From assembly GCF_019038465.1 (NCBI RefSeq), contig NZ_JAFKRH010000010.1, positions 164,265-228,264 of the forward strand: 64,000 nt of DNA, read 5' to 3'. Position 1 is the stretch's first letter; each line of letters begins with the position of its first letter. Positions 1-7,910 of the stretch are shown here, piece after piece. Origin of the DNA: Synechococcus sp. CCY 0621. GTDB lineage: Bacteria > Cyanobacteriota > Cyanobacteriia > PCC-6307 > Cyanobiaceae. The notes under the pieces are model-generated. The model saw nothing but the letters and a program-made list of their open reading frames with translations, made no database searches and was not told where the DNA came from. The translations under genes and the position numbers were made by a program.

Positions 1-2391
1 CGCCAATCCATTTTCCTGATCACCTTTGCCGCGGTGACGGGTGTATTGGCGATCAATACCCTGCGGCAACGCATTTTCGATCCCGTCTACCAGGGCGGGT
101 TCCAGATGCAGATCAGTAATCCCTTCGACACCCCCTCCAGCGGCAGCGGCGGCGGTTCGGTCGAAAGCGTCGCCCGTAGTGAAATCGAGACGGACATCCC
201 AAGCCTCATCGTCCTGATGCGCAGCCCGTTGCTGCTGGGGCCGGTTGCCCAGCGACAGGGCATACCTCTTGGGGCCCTCCAGGGCAGCTTGTCCATCAAC
301 CAAGAATCGGCAAGCGTCGCTAATGTTCTGAATGTCTCTTTGCGCTGGCCCGATCCAGCCAAAGGCAAAGTGATTCTCCGTCAGCTTGCGAAGGATTACA
401 CCGCCTTTTCCCTCACCCAGCGCCAAGCCGCTGTCAATTCAGGTGTCCGATTCCTGGATGAGCAGGCCCCGGCAATCGAGGCCCGGGTTCAGAAGCTCTC
501 CCTGGAGATGCTCAAGTTCCGCGAGCGCAATAATTTCGTCGACCCTGCCACGGCCGCTGGCCAGATCCTCGGAGCCCGCGAAGGGCTTGTCAACCAGTTG
601 CGCACCCTCCAGAACGAGCAGGTGCAGCTCGACAGCCAACTGAAATCGATTCAAACCGGCAAACTCCAGTTCACCCCCAGTGGAGCTCCCACGGCCCTTG
701 AGCAACTGGGTCGTAACAGTGTTCTCGTGCCGGATCGGCCCTCCACTGGAGTAGATGCGGCGCGCGGCGCCGCCACTCCCCTTGATCTGCTCAACCAGTT
801 CGAGCAGGAACTGGCCACCGCCAAAGGTACGTTCAAGGACAACTCCCCCATTGTTAAGTCCCTGTTGGCGAGACGCGACCAGCTGCTGCCAGTGGTCCAG
901 CGCCAGGCTGCCGATGCCGTGAAGGCCAGGCTGCTTTCGAACGTGGCCCAGCAAGATGAACTCAACCGCCAGATCCTTCTTCTCAGCGAGAACTTCCGGA
1001 ACAATCCGCAGAAGATGTCGGAGTTCGAGAACATCAACCAGCGTCTGGCCATTGCCAGGGAGCAGTACTCCTCCTACATCCAGGCCAGGGAGCGTTACCG
1101 GCTGGAGATGGCCCGTTCGATCACACCCTGGGAAGTGATTGGCCCCCCCGATTTCGGCGGCAGTCCAGTAGAGCCCGACATTCAGCGCAATCTCCTGAGG
1201 GCGATCATGATCGGCCTGCTGGCCGGGCTCGGTGCAGCCATTCTCAGGGAGAAGACGGACAACGTCTTCCATACCCCCATGGAGGTGGAAAAGGAGCTCC
1301 AGCTGCCCGTGTTGGGTCTGATTCCTTACCTTCCCCTGGAGCCTGGTGTCGACATCGCCACCAGCATCTCCAAGATGTCCTCCAGCGAGCGCTTTGCGAT
1401 CAAGGAGTCCCTGCGCAGCCTGTTCACCACCTTCCGCCTGCTTCGCGCCGACAACAACATTCGCATGGTGGGGATCACGTCCTCTACCCAGGGAGAGGGA
1501 AAGTCCACGGCTGTGGCTGTCTTCGCCCGGACCCTTGCTGATCTTGGCTTGAAGGTGCTTGTGGTTGATTCCGACATGCGTCTCCCCATGCAGGCCAGAT
1601 ATCTGGGCGCCGAACAGGGTGAAGGCCTGTCCACACTGTTGTCCGATTCAGCTCGGACGCCCACGGAATTCATTCATTCCATCGTCGAAAACTTGGATGT
1701 TCTCCCGGCCGGTCCGAAGCCACCAGATCCTGCCAAGCTTTTGAACTCCAGCCGCTGTAAGGAGATCATGGAAGAGATTCGTGCCCTTCCTGGCTACGAC
1801 ATCATTGTTGTTGACGCCCCTCCCTGCCTGATGCAGGCTGATCCGATCCTGCTCGGAGAGAAGCTGGACGGCATCCTTTTCCTTGTGGGTCTGGGCAAGG
1901 TGAGTCGTGAGCTCGCGCCCCAGGCCAGCCGCCGGATCAAGGCCTCGGGGGTTGATGTTTTGGGCATCATCTGCAATCAGGTGAACTTCCCGAGTCGCCT
2001 CAACGATTATGGCTACGAATACGGCTATTACTACCACTATGCCTATGCATCGGCTTCTGGGTATGCCAAGAGTGCTGGCGACTCCTCCACAGGTGGTTTT
2101 GGCAGTTACGTCCAGCGCTATCGCGACAGCTACATGAAGGGTGCAACCACCAACGCCGCGATCAGCTCTCGCTACAACGATGGAGAGTCAGACGTCAAGA
2201 CCTACTTCCGCGATGAGGATGGCCAAGCCTCCGAAACCACCGCGTCCAACGGCGGCAACCTCACTGGCATGACCCCCCGCAGCTCCTTGCCTTCCGCCGA
2301 AAGGGTCCCATCCCGTCGACATCGCCAAGCCAGCGAGTCTGGAGGCGGTCCCATCGACTGGCTGCGCAGGCGCTTTGGCAACAGGGGCTGA
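1..2391 (+). CDS. Wzz/BY-kinase fusion (polysaccharide co-polymerase with tyrosine autokinase), 5'-truncated by window edge
   Basis: The reading frame is open from base 1, so the gene starts outside the window. A GTG at 34 is only an internal codon inside the first membrane segment. The visible protein has the end of an N-terminal transmembrane helix and a long coiled-coil-prone periplasmic region. A second helix follows near residue 386 (counted from the GTG). The cytoplasmic bacterial tyrosine-kinase domain has Walker A GEGKST near residue 487, Walker A' VVDSDMRLP and Walker B IIVVDAPP. A dense tyrosine cluster (YGYEYGYYYHYAY) starts at residue 659. This is the one-polypeptide Wzc/CpsD type that controls chain length in Wzy-dependent polysaccharide synthesis at the inner membrane. 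Unusually, about 105 residues follow the tyrosine cluster. Its position at the edge of the glycan locus fits this role. Confidence 0.93.
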   Translation, partial: RQSIFLITFAAVTGVLAINTLRQRIFDPVYQGGFQMQISNPFDTPSSGSGGGSVESVARSEIETDIPSLIVLMRSPLLLGPVAQRQGIPLGALQGSLSINQESASVANVLNVSLRWPDPAKGKVILRQLAKDYTAFSLTQRQAAVNSGVRFLDEQAPAIEARVQKLSLEMLKFRERNNFVDPATAAGQILGAREGLVNQLRTLQNEQVQLDSQLKSIQTGKLQFTPSGAPTALEQLGRNSVLVPDRPSTGVDAARGAATPLDLLNQFEQELATAKGTFKDNSPIVKSLLARRDQLLPVVQRQAADAVKARLLSNVAQQDELNRQILLLSENFRNNPQKMSEFENINQRLAIAREQYSSYIQARERYRLEMARSITPWEVIGPPDFGGSPVEPDIQRNLLRAIMIGLLAGLGAAILREKTDNVFHTPMEVEKELQLPVLGLIPYLPLEPGVDIATSISKMSSSERFAIKESLRSLFTTFRLLRADNNIRMVGITSSTQGEGKSTAVAVFARTLADLGLKVLVVDSDMRLPMQARYLGAEQGEGLSTLLSDSARTPTEFIHSIVENLDVLPAGPKPPDPAKLLNSSRCKEIMEEIRALPGYDIIVVDAPPCLMQADPILLGEKLDGILFLVGLGKVSRELAPQASRRIKASGVDVLGIICNQVNFPSRLNDYGYEYGYYYHYAYASASGYAKSAGDSSTGGFGSYVQRYRDSYMKGATTNAAISSRYNDGESDVKTYFRDEDGQASETTASNGGNLTGMTPRSSLPSAERVPSRRHRQASESGGGPIDWLRRRFGNRG

Positions 2392-2400
2392 GCGTCAGGC

Positions 2401-2952
2401 TCAGTCTCCACGGATTGCCTTGGTTCCTGCCTTGTTCGACAGAATTCCCTCCAGCAACACCAAGTGGGAGTAGATGGGCATGGCCATCGGATGACAGCGT
2501 CTCACCCAGGCCAGGGCGGCCAGCATGTCGATGCCACGGAGCCGGGCCGTCAGTCCAACGGCCAGCAGCGGTGAGCGTTCAAAGCCCGCCATGCAGTGCA
2601 GGTAGACCGGAGCGGCGTCAGCCACCAGGGCTTCCGCCCTCTCCAGGGCCAGGGCAAGCCTCGCTTCCTGCATCGGCTCCTGTTCCCGGTGATCTGGCAG
2701 GGAGACCCTGTCACTGGACCATCCAGGCGGCAGGATCAGCCCGGTTTCCTCGTCTGGGTAACAACAGCTGAAGCGACTCCGAACACCGGCCAGCTCCAGT
2801 TGTTGCCAGTGTCTGTCTCCGCGCGGCATCGGACCAACCACAAGCCGATTGCTGAGCACCCAGCTGCAAGGTAACGAGCGGTCAAGGATCGGCTGCTCAA
2901 GCCGATCCGGCTCCCCCAGGCTCTGCAGAAACCGTCTCAGGGCTCCGACCAC
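2401..2952 (-). CDS. Dual-specificity-type protein phosphatase
   Basis: The 183-residue protein carries the cysteine phosphatase signature HCMAGFERS, with nucleophile Cys120 and Arg126 in the C-x5-R loop. The loop is preceded by a hydrophobic strand and an alpha-helical region as in compact dual-specificity/tyrosine phosphatases. A possible general-acid Asp lies in the LPDHRE segment near residue 87. It is convergent with the tyrosine kinase gene, with 9 bp between the two stop codons. It could therefore reverse BY-kinase autophosphorylation, a job more often done by low-molecular-weight (Wzb) or PHP-type (Wzh) phosphatases. That partnership is inference from position. The start is GTG at 2952. 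No signal peptide is visible, so it is probably cytoplasmic. Confidence 0.85.
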   Translation of the reverse strand: MVGALRRFLQSLGEPDRLEQPILDRSLPCSWVLSNRLVVGPMPRGDRHWQQLELAGVRSRFSCCYPDEETGLILPPGWSSDRVSLPDHREQEPMQEARLALALERAEALVADAAPVYLHCMAGFERSPLLAVGLTARLRGIDMLAALAWVRRCHPMAMPIYSHLVLLEGILSNKAGTKAIRGD

Positions 2953-3113
2953 TAGCTGTTCACCTGAGCGTTGTTGCGTTGGGCCGTGTGCCTGGTCATC
3001 TCGCGATGCTGCTCGGAAGGATCTGGTGGGAGGCGCGTGGAGGCTATGGGGGCGATGACGGAATGGGGCGTCGGGCGAGGTGAAAGGGAAGCGGGTGGGC
3101 CGTGGTCCCTGGC
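2953..3113. other. Intergenic gap between phosphatase and exosortase-partner gene
   Basis: About 160 bp upstream of the phosphatase GTG start and downstream of the exosortase-associated gene. I see no further gene and no strong stem-loop with a T-run. A phosphatase promoter would have to lie here, but no convincing -35/-10 pair stands out. Confidence 0.4.
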
Positions 3114-3788
3114 TTAGCTCTGCCGGGATCGCAGCACTGGTTCGACCAGGTCGAGAATCTGCTTCCAGAGGCGTTCAGAGGGTGGCTCCCCTTTCGGCCC
3201 ACGCAAACTGATCAGAGTGCAGGCATACGTGCGATTGGGCTGAAGCCCGATCACCCGCTCGAGAGAGGCGGCCTTGCCGCTGGCCAGACGGTCGGCAATC
3301 GCGGAGAGTTGTTCCCGTGTCACGCCAAAAGCATCGTTAAGGTCAGGGTCTGCCAGGAGGCAGGTCTGCAGAACCGGACGATCTTCGGCCAGGCCCATCG
3401 CTGTCGGCACCGGTGATTCGCTCAGACGGCGCTGAGTCAGCTTCAGGCTGGGCTGATCCATGCCCATGCTGCTCGCTTGAAAGTTGAACCGCTGGCGCAC
3501 GGAGCCCTGCATCAAGGTGAGCTCGAAACCTCCACGCAGGGGCAGCCGCACGGGGACGGACGTCGCGAGTTCGAGGCTGCGCTTCGCAGGCCAGGGGTTG
3601 GCTGGCGAGCGCCGCTCCGATCGGGAGAGCAGCCCCGCCCCACCCAGTCGAGCCTCCAGCTGCTCAGCCGGGAGGGGGTCGGAGGCCGTTGAGGGCCAGC
3701 GTGGCATCACGATGGCCTGGGTGGCGAGCAGTGCCGCCACAGTGGCAAGTGTGCCGTACCACTTCACCAGGAGTGGAGGGGTGATCAC
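3114..3788 (-). CDS. Cyanoexosortase A system-associated protein
   Basis: This 224-residue protein has one N-terminal membrane anchor (about residues 8-28) followed by a soluble extracytoplasmic domain. The soluble part has a conserved-looking core (LPLRGGFEL, CLLADPD, YACTLISL). Length, single anchor and position directly after a cyanoexosortase match the cyanobacterial exosortase-A partner family (TIGR04153-type). Family members lie next to cyanoexosortases and are thought to assist PEP-CTERM protein processing. The ATG at 3788 overlaps, as ATGA, the ancestral stop of the exosortase frame at 3785-3787. This shows that the two genes were translationally coupled before the exosortase frame was interrupted. 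Translation of this gene may now suffer because ribosomes terminate 138 bp early. Confidence 0.75.
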   Translation of the reverse strand: MITPPLLVKWYGTLATVAALLATQAIVMPRWPSTASDPLPAEQLEARLGGAGLLSRSERRSPANPWPAKRSLELATSVPVRLPLRGGFELTLMQGSVRQRFNFQASSMGMDQPSLKLTQRRLSESPVPTAMGLAEDRPVLQTCLLADPDLNDAFGVTREQLSAIADRLASGKAASLERVIGLQPNRTYACTLISLRGPKGEPPSERLWKQILDLVEPVLRSRQS

Positions 3789-3925
3789 GTTGCCTCTCCC
3801 TGCGATGGCGGCGAGGGGAGGGGTGGTAGTTCCCTCTCCAGCAACCGCATGTAGACCATGCCGAAGATCAGAACGGCGACTCCGGAGAAGACCAGAGATC
3901 CAGTGCTGTCATGGAAGAAATCAAA
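3785..3925 (-). pseudogene. Disconnected C-terminal end of the cyanoexosortase, beyond an in-frame amber stop
   Basis: Directly after the TAG at 3926-3928, the same minus-strand frame continues for 46 sense codons to a TGA at 3785-3787. The peptide begins FDFFHDSTGSLVF and then forms a hydrophobic helix (GVAVLIFGMVYM). That is the conserved exosortase C-terminus: the catalytic His in an FDxxH context followed by the last membrane helix. The segment ends in a perfect ATGA overlap with the next gene. There is no frameshift, so a single substitution explains the break. Without read-through this part is not translated. Confidence 0.85.
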
Positions 3926-4723
3926 CTACCAGCTTCCCTTGGAGTGACCATTGCCGGCAAAGATGGCCAGCAGAGCGATGCGTAAGGTGTTGCAGATCAG
4001 CCCGATCAGCGGAGCCGCCAGAAACATCAGGCAGCGACTACCCCAGGAGCGAATCGGAAAGGCCAACAGGAAGATCACTCCCACGCAGAGGATCTGGGCC
4101 ATCAGATCGAGGCCGTTGCAGGGGCCAAGCACCTGCACGCCGCCACCAGGGAGCAGCACGCTGCGGGAATTCACGACCACGTCTAATCCCAGGATGCTGA
4201 GCCAGATGCCGGACAATCGGGCGGTGAGCAGGCTGAGGGGGGCTTCCGGCAGAATTCGCATCAACAGGGCGAAGCCCGGGAGCAGCATCAGGCAGAGCAG
4301 GGGATCGCGGAAGCGGCCAAGCCTGCCGGGCTTCTCGGCCATCAGCCCCAGGGCAAGGCCGCCGATCGGAGCAAGGGCGAACAACAGCCCGTCCCAGTGA
4401 ACGATCACGGCCGATCGGGTCAGGACCCAGAGGAGTAGCAGAGTGCCGAGGATCAACCCCCAGGCGGCAGGCCTGGGATTGAGGTCTTCAAACTGATCCT
4501 CCATGCAGATCACTGCACCTCCCCATACCAGTACGGCGAACACCGTCGTGTGCTCGCTCTGGCTGCTTTGGAAGACGGCGGAGTTCTGGATCGCCACGGC
4601 TGCGGCAAGGGCAAGCCAGAGGTTGCGGGGGGTCGGTGGGGGAATGGCTGGAATGGCCGCCCGCCAAGACGATGGAAGCTTCATCAGAAGCCTGTTGGCA
4701 AGACGCACGACAATGTTGCTCAT
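3926..4723 (-). CDS. Cyanoexosortase A, truncated by an in-frame amber codon before the catalytic histidine
   Basis: The 265-codon frame encodes a multi-pass membrane protein of the exosortase family. Exosortases are transpeptidase-like enzymes that process PEP-CTERM proteins exported alongside exopolysaccharide. The catalytic Cys202 sits in GPCNGLDLMAQIL and the essential Arg248 in NTLRIALLA. The usual third residue, a histidine, is missing because TAG (3926-3928) follows Trp265. The expected C-terminus lies in frame beyond it (3785-3925), so the intact gene would be 3785-4723 (about 312 codons). The start overlaps the upstream dehydratase stop as ATGA (4720-4723). As sequenced, the product is probably inactive unless TAG is read through. 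A sequencing error is the main alternative. Confidence 0.85.
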   Translation of the reverse strand: MSNIVVRLANRLLMKLPSSWRAAIPAIPPPTPRNLWLALAAAVAIQNSAVFQSSQSEHTTVFAVLVWGGAVICMEDQFEDLNPRPAAWGLILGTLLLLWVLTRSAVIVHWDGLLFALAPIGGLALGLMAEKPGRLGRFRDPLLCLMLLPGFALLMRILPEAPLSLLTARLSGIWLSILGLDVVVNSRSVLLPGGGVQVLGPCNGLDLMAQILCVGVIFLLAFPIRSWGSRCLMFLAAPLIGLICNTLRIALLAIFAGNGHSKGSW

Positions 4724-6657
4724 CGGGCCATCGCGTCAACGAGGGAGGCGGTCGGAAGCTCTTCAGATGGATCGTATTCCGGCACCAGTCGGCGCAGCAG
4801 TGCACCAGTTGTCACTTCGTCCCAGTTGGCGAGAGCCTCGTGCAGTTGCTGAATGAGTGGAAACAACTGTTCTGCTTCGCGATGTGGTTCGTTGGCCCGA
4901 CGGATCAGCGGGTGCTGGGTGGGCTGGTCGTCGGCGCTGATCAAAAGTTCTTCGTAGAGCTTTTCCCCTGGTCGCAGACCCGTGTACTGAATGGCGATGT
5001 CTCCGTCGCTGTTGTGCTCGTCCCGTACCCGTAGGCCGGATAGTTCGATCATCTGCCTGGCCAGGTCGGCGATCCGGACCGGTTCACCCATGTCGAGCAG
5101 GAAAAGATCGCCTCCCATCGCCATGCCGGTGGACTGGAGCACAAGCTGCACGGCTTCCGGGATGGTCATGAAATAGCGGGTGATGGCCGGATGGGTGACG
5201 GTGACAGGTCCCCCCGTTGAGATCTGCTGGTGAAACAGGGGGATCACCGAGCCGGATGAGCCGAGCACATTGCCGAACCGAACCATGGACAGAATCGGTC
5301 CGCCCGCTTCGATCTCCGCGGCGGCGGCTTGGAGAAGCAGTTCGCAGATGCGCTTGCTGGCCCCCATGACATTGGTCGGGCGCACGGCCTTGTCGGTGGA
5401 GATCAGGGTGAGCCGGCTGACCCCTGTGGCGAGGGCGGCGGCGATGACGGCCTCGGTGGCGCCGATGTTGTTGGCGATTCCGGCGCAGAGATTGGCCTCC
5501 ACGAGCGGTACGTGCTTGTAGGCAGCAGCGTGGAAAATCGTGTCCACAGCATGCCGGCGGCAGAGCAGGGTGAGGCGACTCGCATCACAGGCATCGCCCA
5601 GAACGGCTTGGAGTTCCACCCCGCACGGGTGGGATCTCAGCTCGCGCTCAATGGCGTAGAGGGCGAACTCATTGCGCTCAACCAGCAGCAGCCGGGAAGC
5701 GCCCAACGCCACAACCTGGCGGCAGAGTTCGCTGCCGATCGAGCCACCCGCTCCTGTCACCATCACCACCTTCCCTTGGACACCAGCCTTCAGCAGCACC
5801 GGGTCGGGATTGGAGGGCTCTCGTCCCAGCAGATCTTCAATCGCCACCGCCTGCAGGTCGGAAACGATCCTCTGGCCACTGGCCATCTGAGCCAATGAGG
5901 GAATCGACAGCACCTCGAGCCCCCTGTGGGTGAGCTGGTCAACAAGCAGCCGCTTGCGACGTCTGGAGATGGCCGGCATGGCAAGCAGGACCTTGGTAAC
6001 GCCGTGACGCTCGATCAATCGGGGCAGCCTGACGGGCGTGTGGATTCCCATGTTCTGAAGCGTTCGGCCCTGGATCCCTTCGTCGTCGTCAAGGAATCCG
6101 ATGATGCGGAAGCGGGGGTCGTTGCGCAGGGCCATCAGCAGAGCCATCCCGGAGGCCCCGGCCCCGTAAATCAGGGTGGCATCGCCCTGGATGTTGTCGG
6201 GATTGTGGTTGTCCCGTTGATCAAGGTGATGGATCAGGACGTCGCGCAGCACGATTCGGCTGGCGATGGCGCCCCCGGTGAACAGCAACCAGTAGAGAAT
6301 CCAGAACGAGCGAGGTGGTTGGGCCCCCCCGATCAGGGTGCTGATCAGCAGCAGGATCAGCACCATCGAGCCTGAGCGGGGCACGAGTCCGTAGAGGGAA
6401 TGGCTGCCGGCGTAGCGGGTGAGCCCCCGGTACCAACCGGAGACCACCAGAACGGGTAGGCCCGTGATCACGGCCAGGGGCAGAAGCAGGATGGTGGATG
6501 GCAGGAAACCACTGAGAGACGCGGCATCCGGTAAGCGCAGAATGAAGGCCCCGAGGTAAGCCGCAATGATCATCAGACCGTCAAAGACGACCAGAAGCAG
6601 CCTGCGGGCGAGCAGCTGCTTCTGGACATAGCGAAGAATGGTGAGCTGGGGAATCAA
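4720..6657 (-). CDS. CapD/WbpM/FlaA1-type UDP-GlcNAc 4,6-dehydratase (polysaccharide biosynthesis)
   Basis: The 645-residue protein has four predicted N-terminal membrane helices (about residues 18-135) and a first Rossmann motif GAGASG (165-170). A second, catalytic SDR domain starts at TGAGGSIGSE (301-310). The segment STDKAVRPTNVMGASK puts Met431 and Lys435 where classical SDRs have Tyr and Lys, as in the S-M-K triad of membrane-bound WbpM-like dehydratases. These enzymes convert UDP-N-acetylglucosamine to a 4-keto-6-deoxy sugar, the first step to sugars such as FucNAc, QuiNAc or bacillosamine. Length matches the large membrane-anchored class. The start is TTG at 6657 (no good Shine-Dalgarno seen), so the exact start is uncertain. 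It is upstream of and coupled to the exosortase gene. Confidence 0.9.
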   Translation of the reverse strand: MIPQLTILRYVQKQLLARRLLLVVFDGLMIIAAYLGAFILRLPDAASLSGFLPSTILLLPLAVITGLPVLVVSGWYRGLTRYAGSHSLYGLVPRSGSMVLILLLISTLIGGAQPPRSFWILYWLLFTGGAIASRIVLRDVLIHHLDQRDNHNPDNIQGDATLIYGAGASGMALLMALRNDPRFRIIGFLDDDEGIQGRTLQNMGIHTPVRLPRLIERHGVTKVLLAMPAISRRRKRLLVDQLTHRGLEVLSIPSLAQMASGQRIVSDLQAVAIEDLLGREPSNPDPVLLKAGVQGKVVMVTGAGGSIGSELCRQVVALGASRLLLVERNEFALYAIERELRSHPCGVELQAVLGDACDASRLTLLCRRHAVDTIFHAAAYKHVPLVEANLCAGIANNIGATEAVIAAALATGVSRLTLISTDKAVRPTNVMGASKRICELLLQAAAAEIEAGGPILSMVRFGNVLGSSGSVIPLFHQQISTGGPVTVTHPAITRYFMTIPEAVQLVLQSTGMAMGGDLFLLDMGEPVRIADLARQMIELSGLRVRDEHNSDGDIAIQYTGLRPGEKLYEELLISADDQPTQHPLIRRANEPHREAEQLFPLIQQLHEALANWDEVTTGALLRRLVPEYDPSEELPTASLVDAMAR

Positions 6658-6971
6658 ACGTTCAGATCGCTAAGAATCGATCGATCAGGTAAAGACTTGC
6701 TGAAAAGATACCAAGGCAAAGCCAGTACTAAAGGGTGGCGAGATGTGAAAGCTGCTGAAACAATGATGAAGGGTCGAGCCTGGATCCTTGGACAGTAGTA
6801 ACGCCTCTGTCTTGTCGCCGCTAGGGCAGTGCATGACATCAGGAACAGATGCTAGCAATGAAAGCTGGGATCGAGATTTTCATCCAACATTGATGTGATC
6901 AAATGGATGTGATCAAGGAATGGAATGGATCGCCGGATGGATTTGAGCCCACTTGGCACTTTACTGCCATT
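6658..6971. other. Non-coding gap of 314 bp upstream of the dehydratase
   Basis: This gap separates the dehydratase start from the stop of the WecA-like gene; both genes are on the minus strand. It is clearly more AT-rich than its surroundings and carries a short tandem direct repeat (listed separately). A 61-codon minus-strand frame (6654-6839) has no recognisable features. The gap is a plausible promoter region for the dehydratase-exosortase unit, but no single promoter can be assigned with confidence. Confidence 0.45.
6892..6916. repeat. Two copies of an 11-bp direct repeat containing TGTGATCA
   Basis: GATGTGATCAA occurs at 6892-6902 and again at 6906-6916, with 14 bp from start to start. 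Each copy contains TGTGA, the half-site of CRP-family regulators, but the copies are direct and not inverted. The repeat lies in the gap upstream of the dehydratase gene. A regulatory role is only a suggestion. Confidence 0.5.
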
Positions 6972-7910
6972 TCAGGGTGAGAAGGGGACAGCGTGGTGCC
7001 GATCCAGCCAGAGGCCGACAGCGAGTGCCGCCAGCAGCAGGCCGAGCTCCAGGGCCAGGCCCTGGAGAAGGAGGGCCCCGCCCAGCAGGGCGGTGGCACC
7101 GATGTACAGGATGGCCACCCGGCTGTGGGGCCAGCCGGCTTGATGCAGGCGTTGGTAGAGATGCAGCCGATGGGCCTGGAAGATGGGCTGTCCTGCCTGC
7201 CAGCGGCGCAAAACGCAGAGGCAGGGGTCGCCCAGTAGGGGAAATCCCGCCAGTAGAAGGCCCAGGGCCATGGCCGGCGTTCCCTGCTGCAGCACGACGC
7301 CGGCGATCACCGCCCCGAGGAACGTGCTGCCCACGTCCCCCATGAACACCCTGGCCGGGCTCCAGTTCCAGACAAGGAAGCTCAACAGGGCCCCGAGCAG
7401 GGGGAGAAGGGCGTTGCCAGCCTCCGGCGCCATCGCCAGTACGGCAATGGTCAGCAGCACCGAGGCGCAGCCGGCGACGAGTCCATCGAGGCCATCACTG
7501 AAGTTGACGAAATTGATCACCGCCGTGACGGCGAACCAGGCCACGGGCAGCAGCCACCACGCCAGAGGAAGCGGGGTGATCGCCACCAGGGCCAGGGCCG
7601 TGGCGATCTGGATGCCGTAACGCCCTGCTGCCGGCAGATCAAGGCGGTCGTCCAGCAGACCCACGAGGGCCAGCGGCAGGCAGATCATCGGAATCCAGGC
7701 CGGCCAGCCTGCCCCGGCCAGGGGAGCCAGCCCACTGCCGACCAGGACAAAGGCCAGGCCCCCGCCCCGGGGGGTGGGCCGTTGGTGAGAGCTGCGGGCG
7801 TTGGGCTGATCCACCAGCCCACGCCTCAACAGAGGCAGCAGCAGGTGCAGGAGCAGCGCCCCCAGGCCCCCGCCCAGCATCAGAACAACCGCGTTGTGAA
7901 GGGCGGTCAT
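6972..7910 (-). CDS. WecA/MraY-family undecaprenyl-phosphate sugar-1-phosphate transferase (GT4-type membrane transferase)
   Basis: The 312-residue polytopic membrane protein has the family signatures in order. These are a cytoplasmic loop with DQPNARSSH and TPRGGG near residues 35-51, NFSDGLDGL near residue 137 with the catalytic aspartates, and FMGDVGSTFLG further on. It should move a sugar-1-phosphate from a UDP-sugar onto undecaprenyl phosphate and so prime repeat-unit synthesis. The sugar is probably HexNAc, made by the neighbouring epimerase. Pairing of a WbpL-like transferase with an epimerase is common in O-antigen loci. Its start overlaps the epimerase stop as ATGA (7907-7910). Confidence 0.9.
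   Translation of the reverse strand: MTALHNAVVLMLGGGLGALLLHLLLPLLRRGLVDQPNARSSHQRPTPRGGGLAFVLVGSGLAPLAGAGWPAWIPMICLPLALVGLLDDRLDLPAAGRYGIQIATALALVAITPLPLAWWLLPVAWFAVTAVINFVNFSDGLDGLVAGCASVLLTIAVLAMAPEAGNALLPLLGALLSFLVWNWSPARVFMGDVGSTFLGAVIAGVVLQQGTPAMALGLLLAGFPLLGDPCLCVLRRWQAGQPIFQAHRLHLYQRLHQAGWPHSRVAILYIGATALLGGALLLQGLALELGLLLAALAVGLWLDRHHAVPFSP

Noticed and set aside
6654..6839. 61-codon minus-strand frame upstream of the CapD gene
   Set aside because: No recognisable motif, overlaps the CapD start, in a non-coding AT-richer gap.
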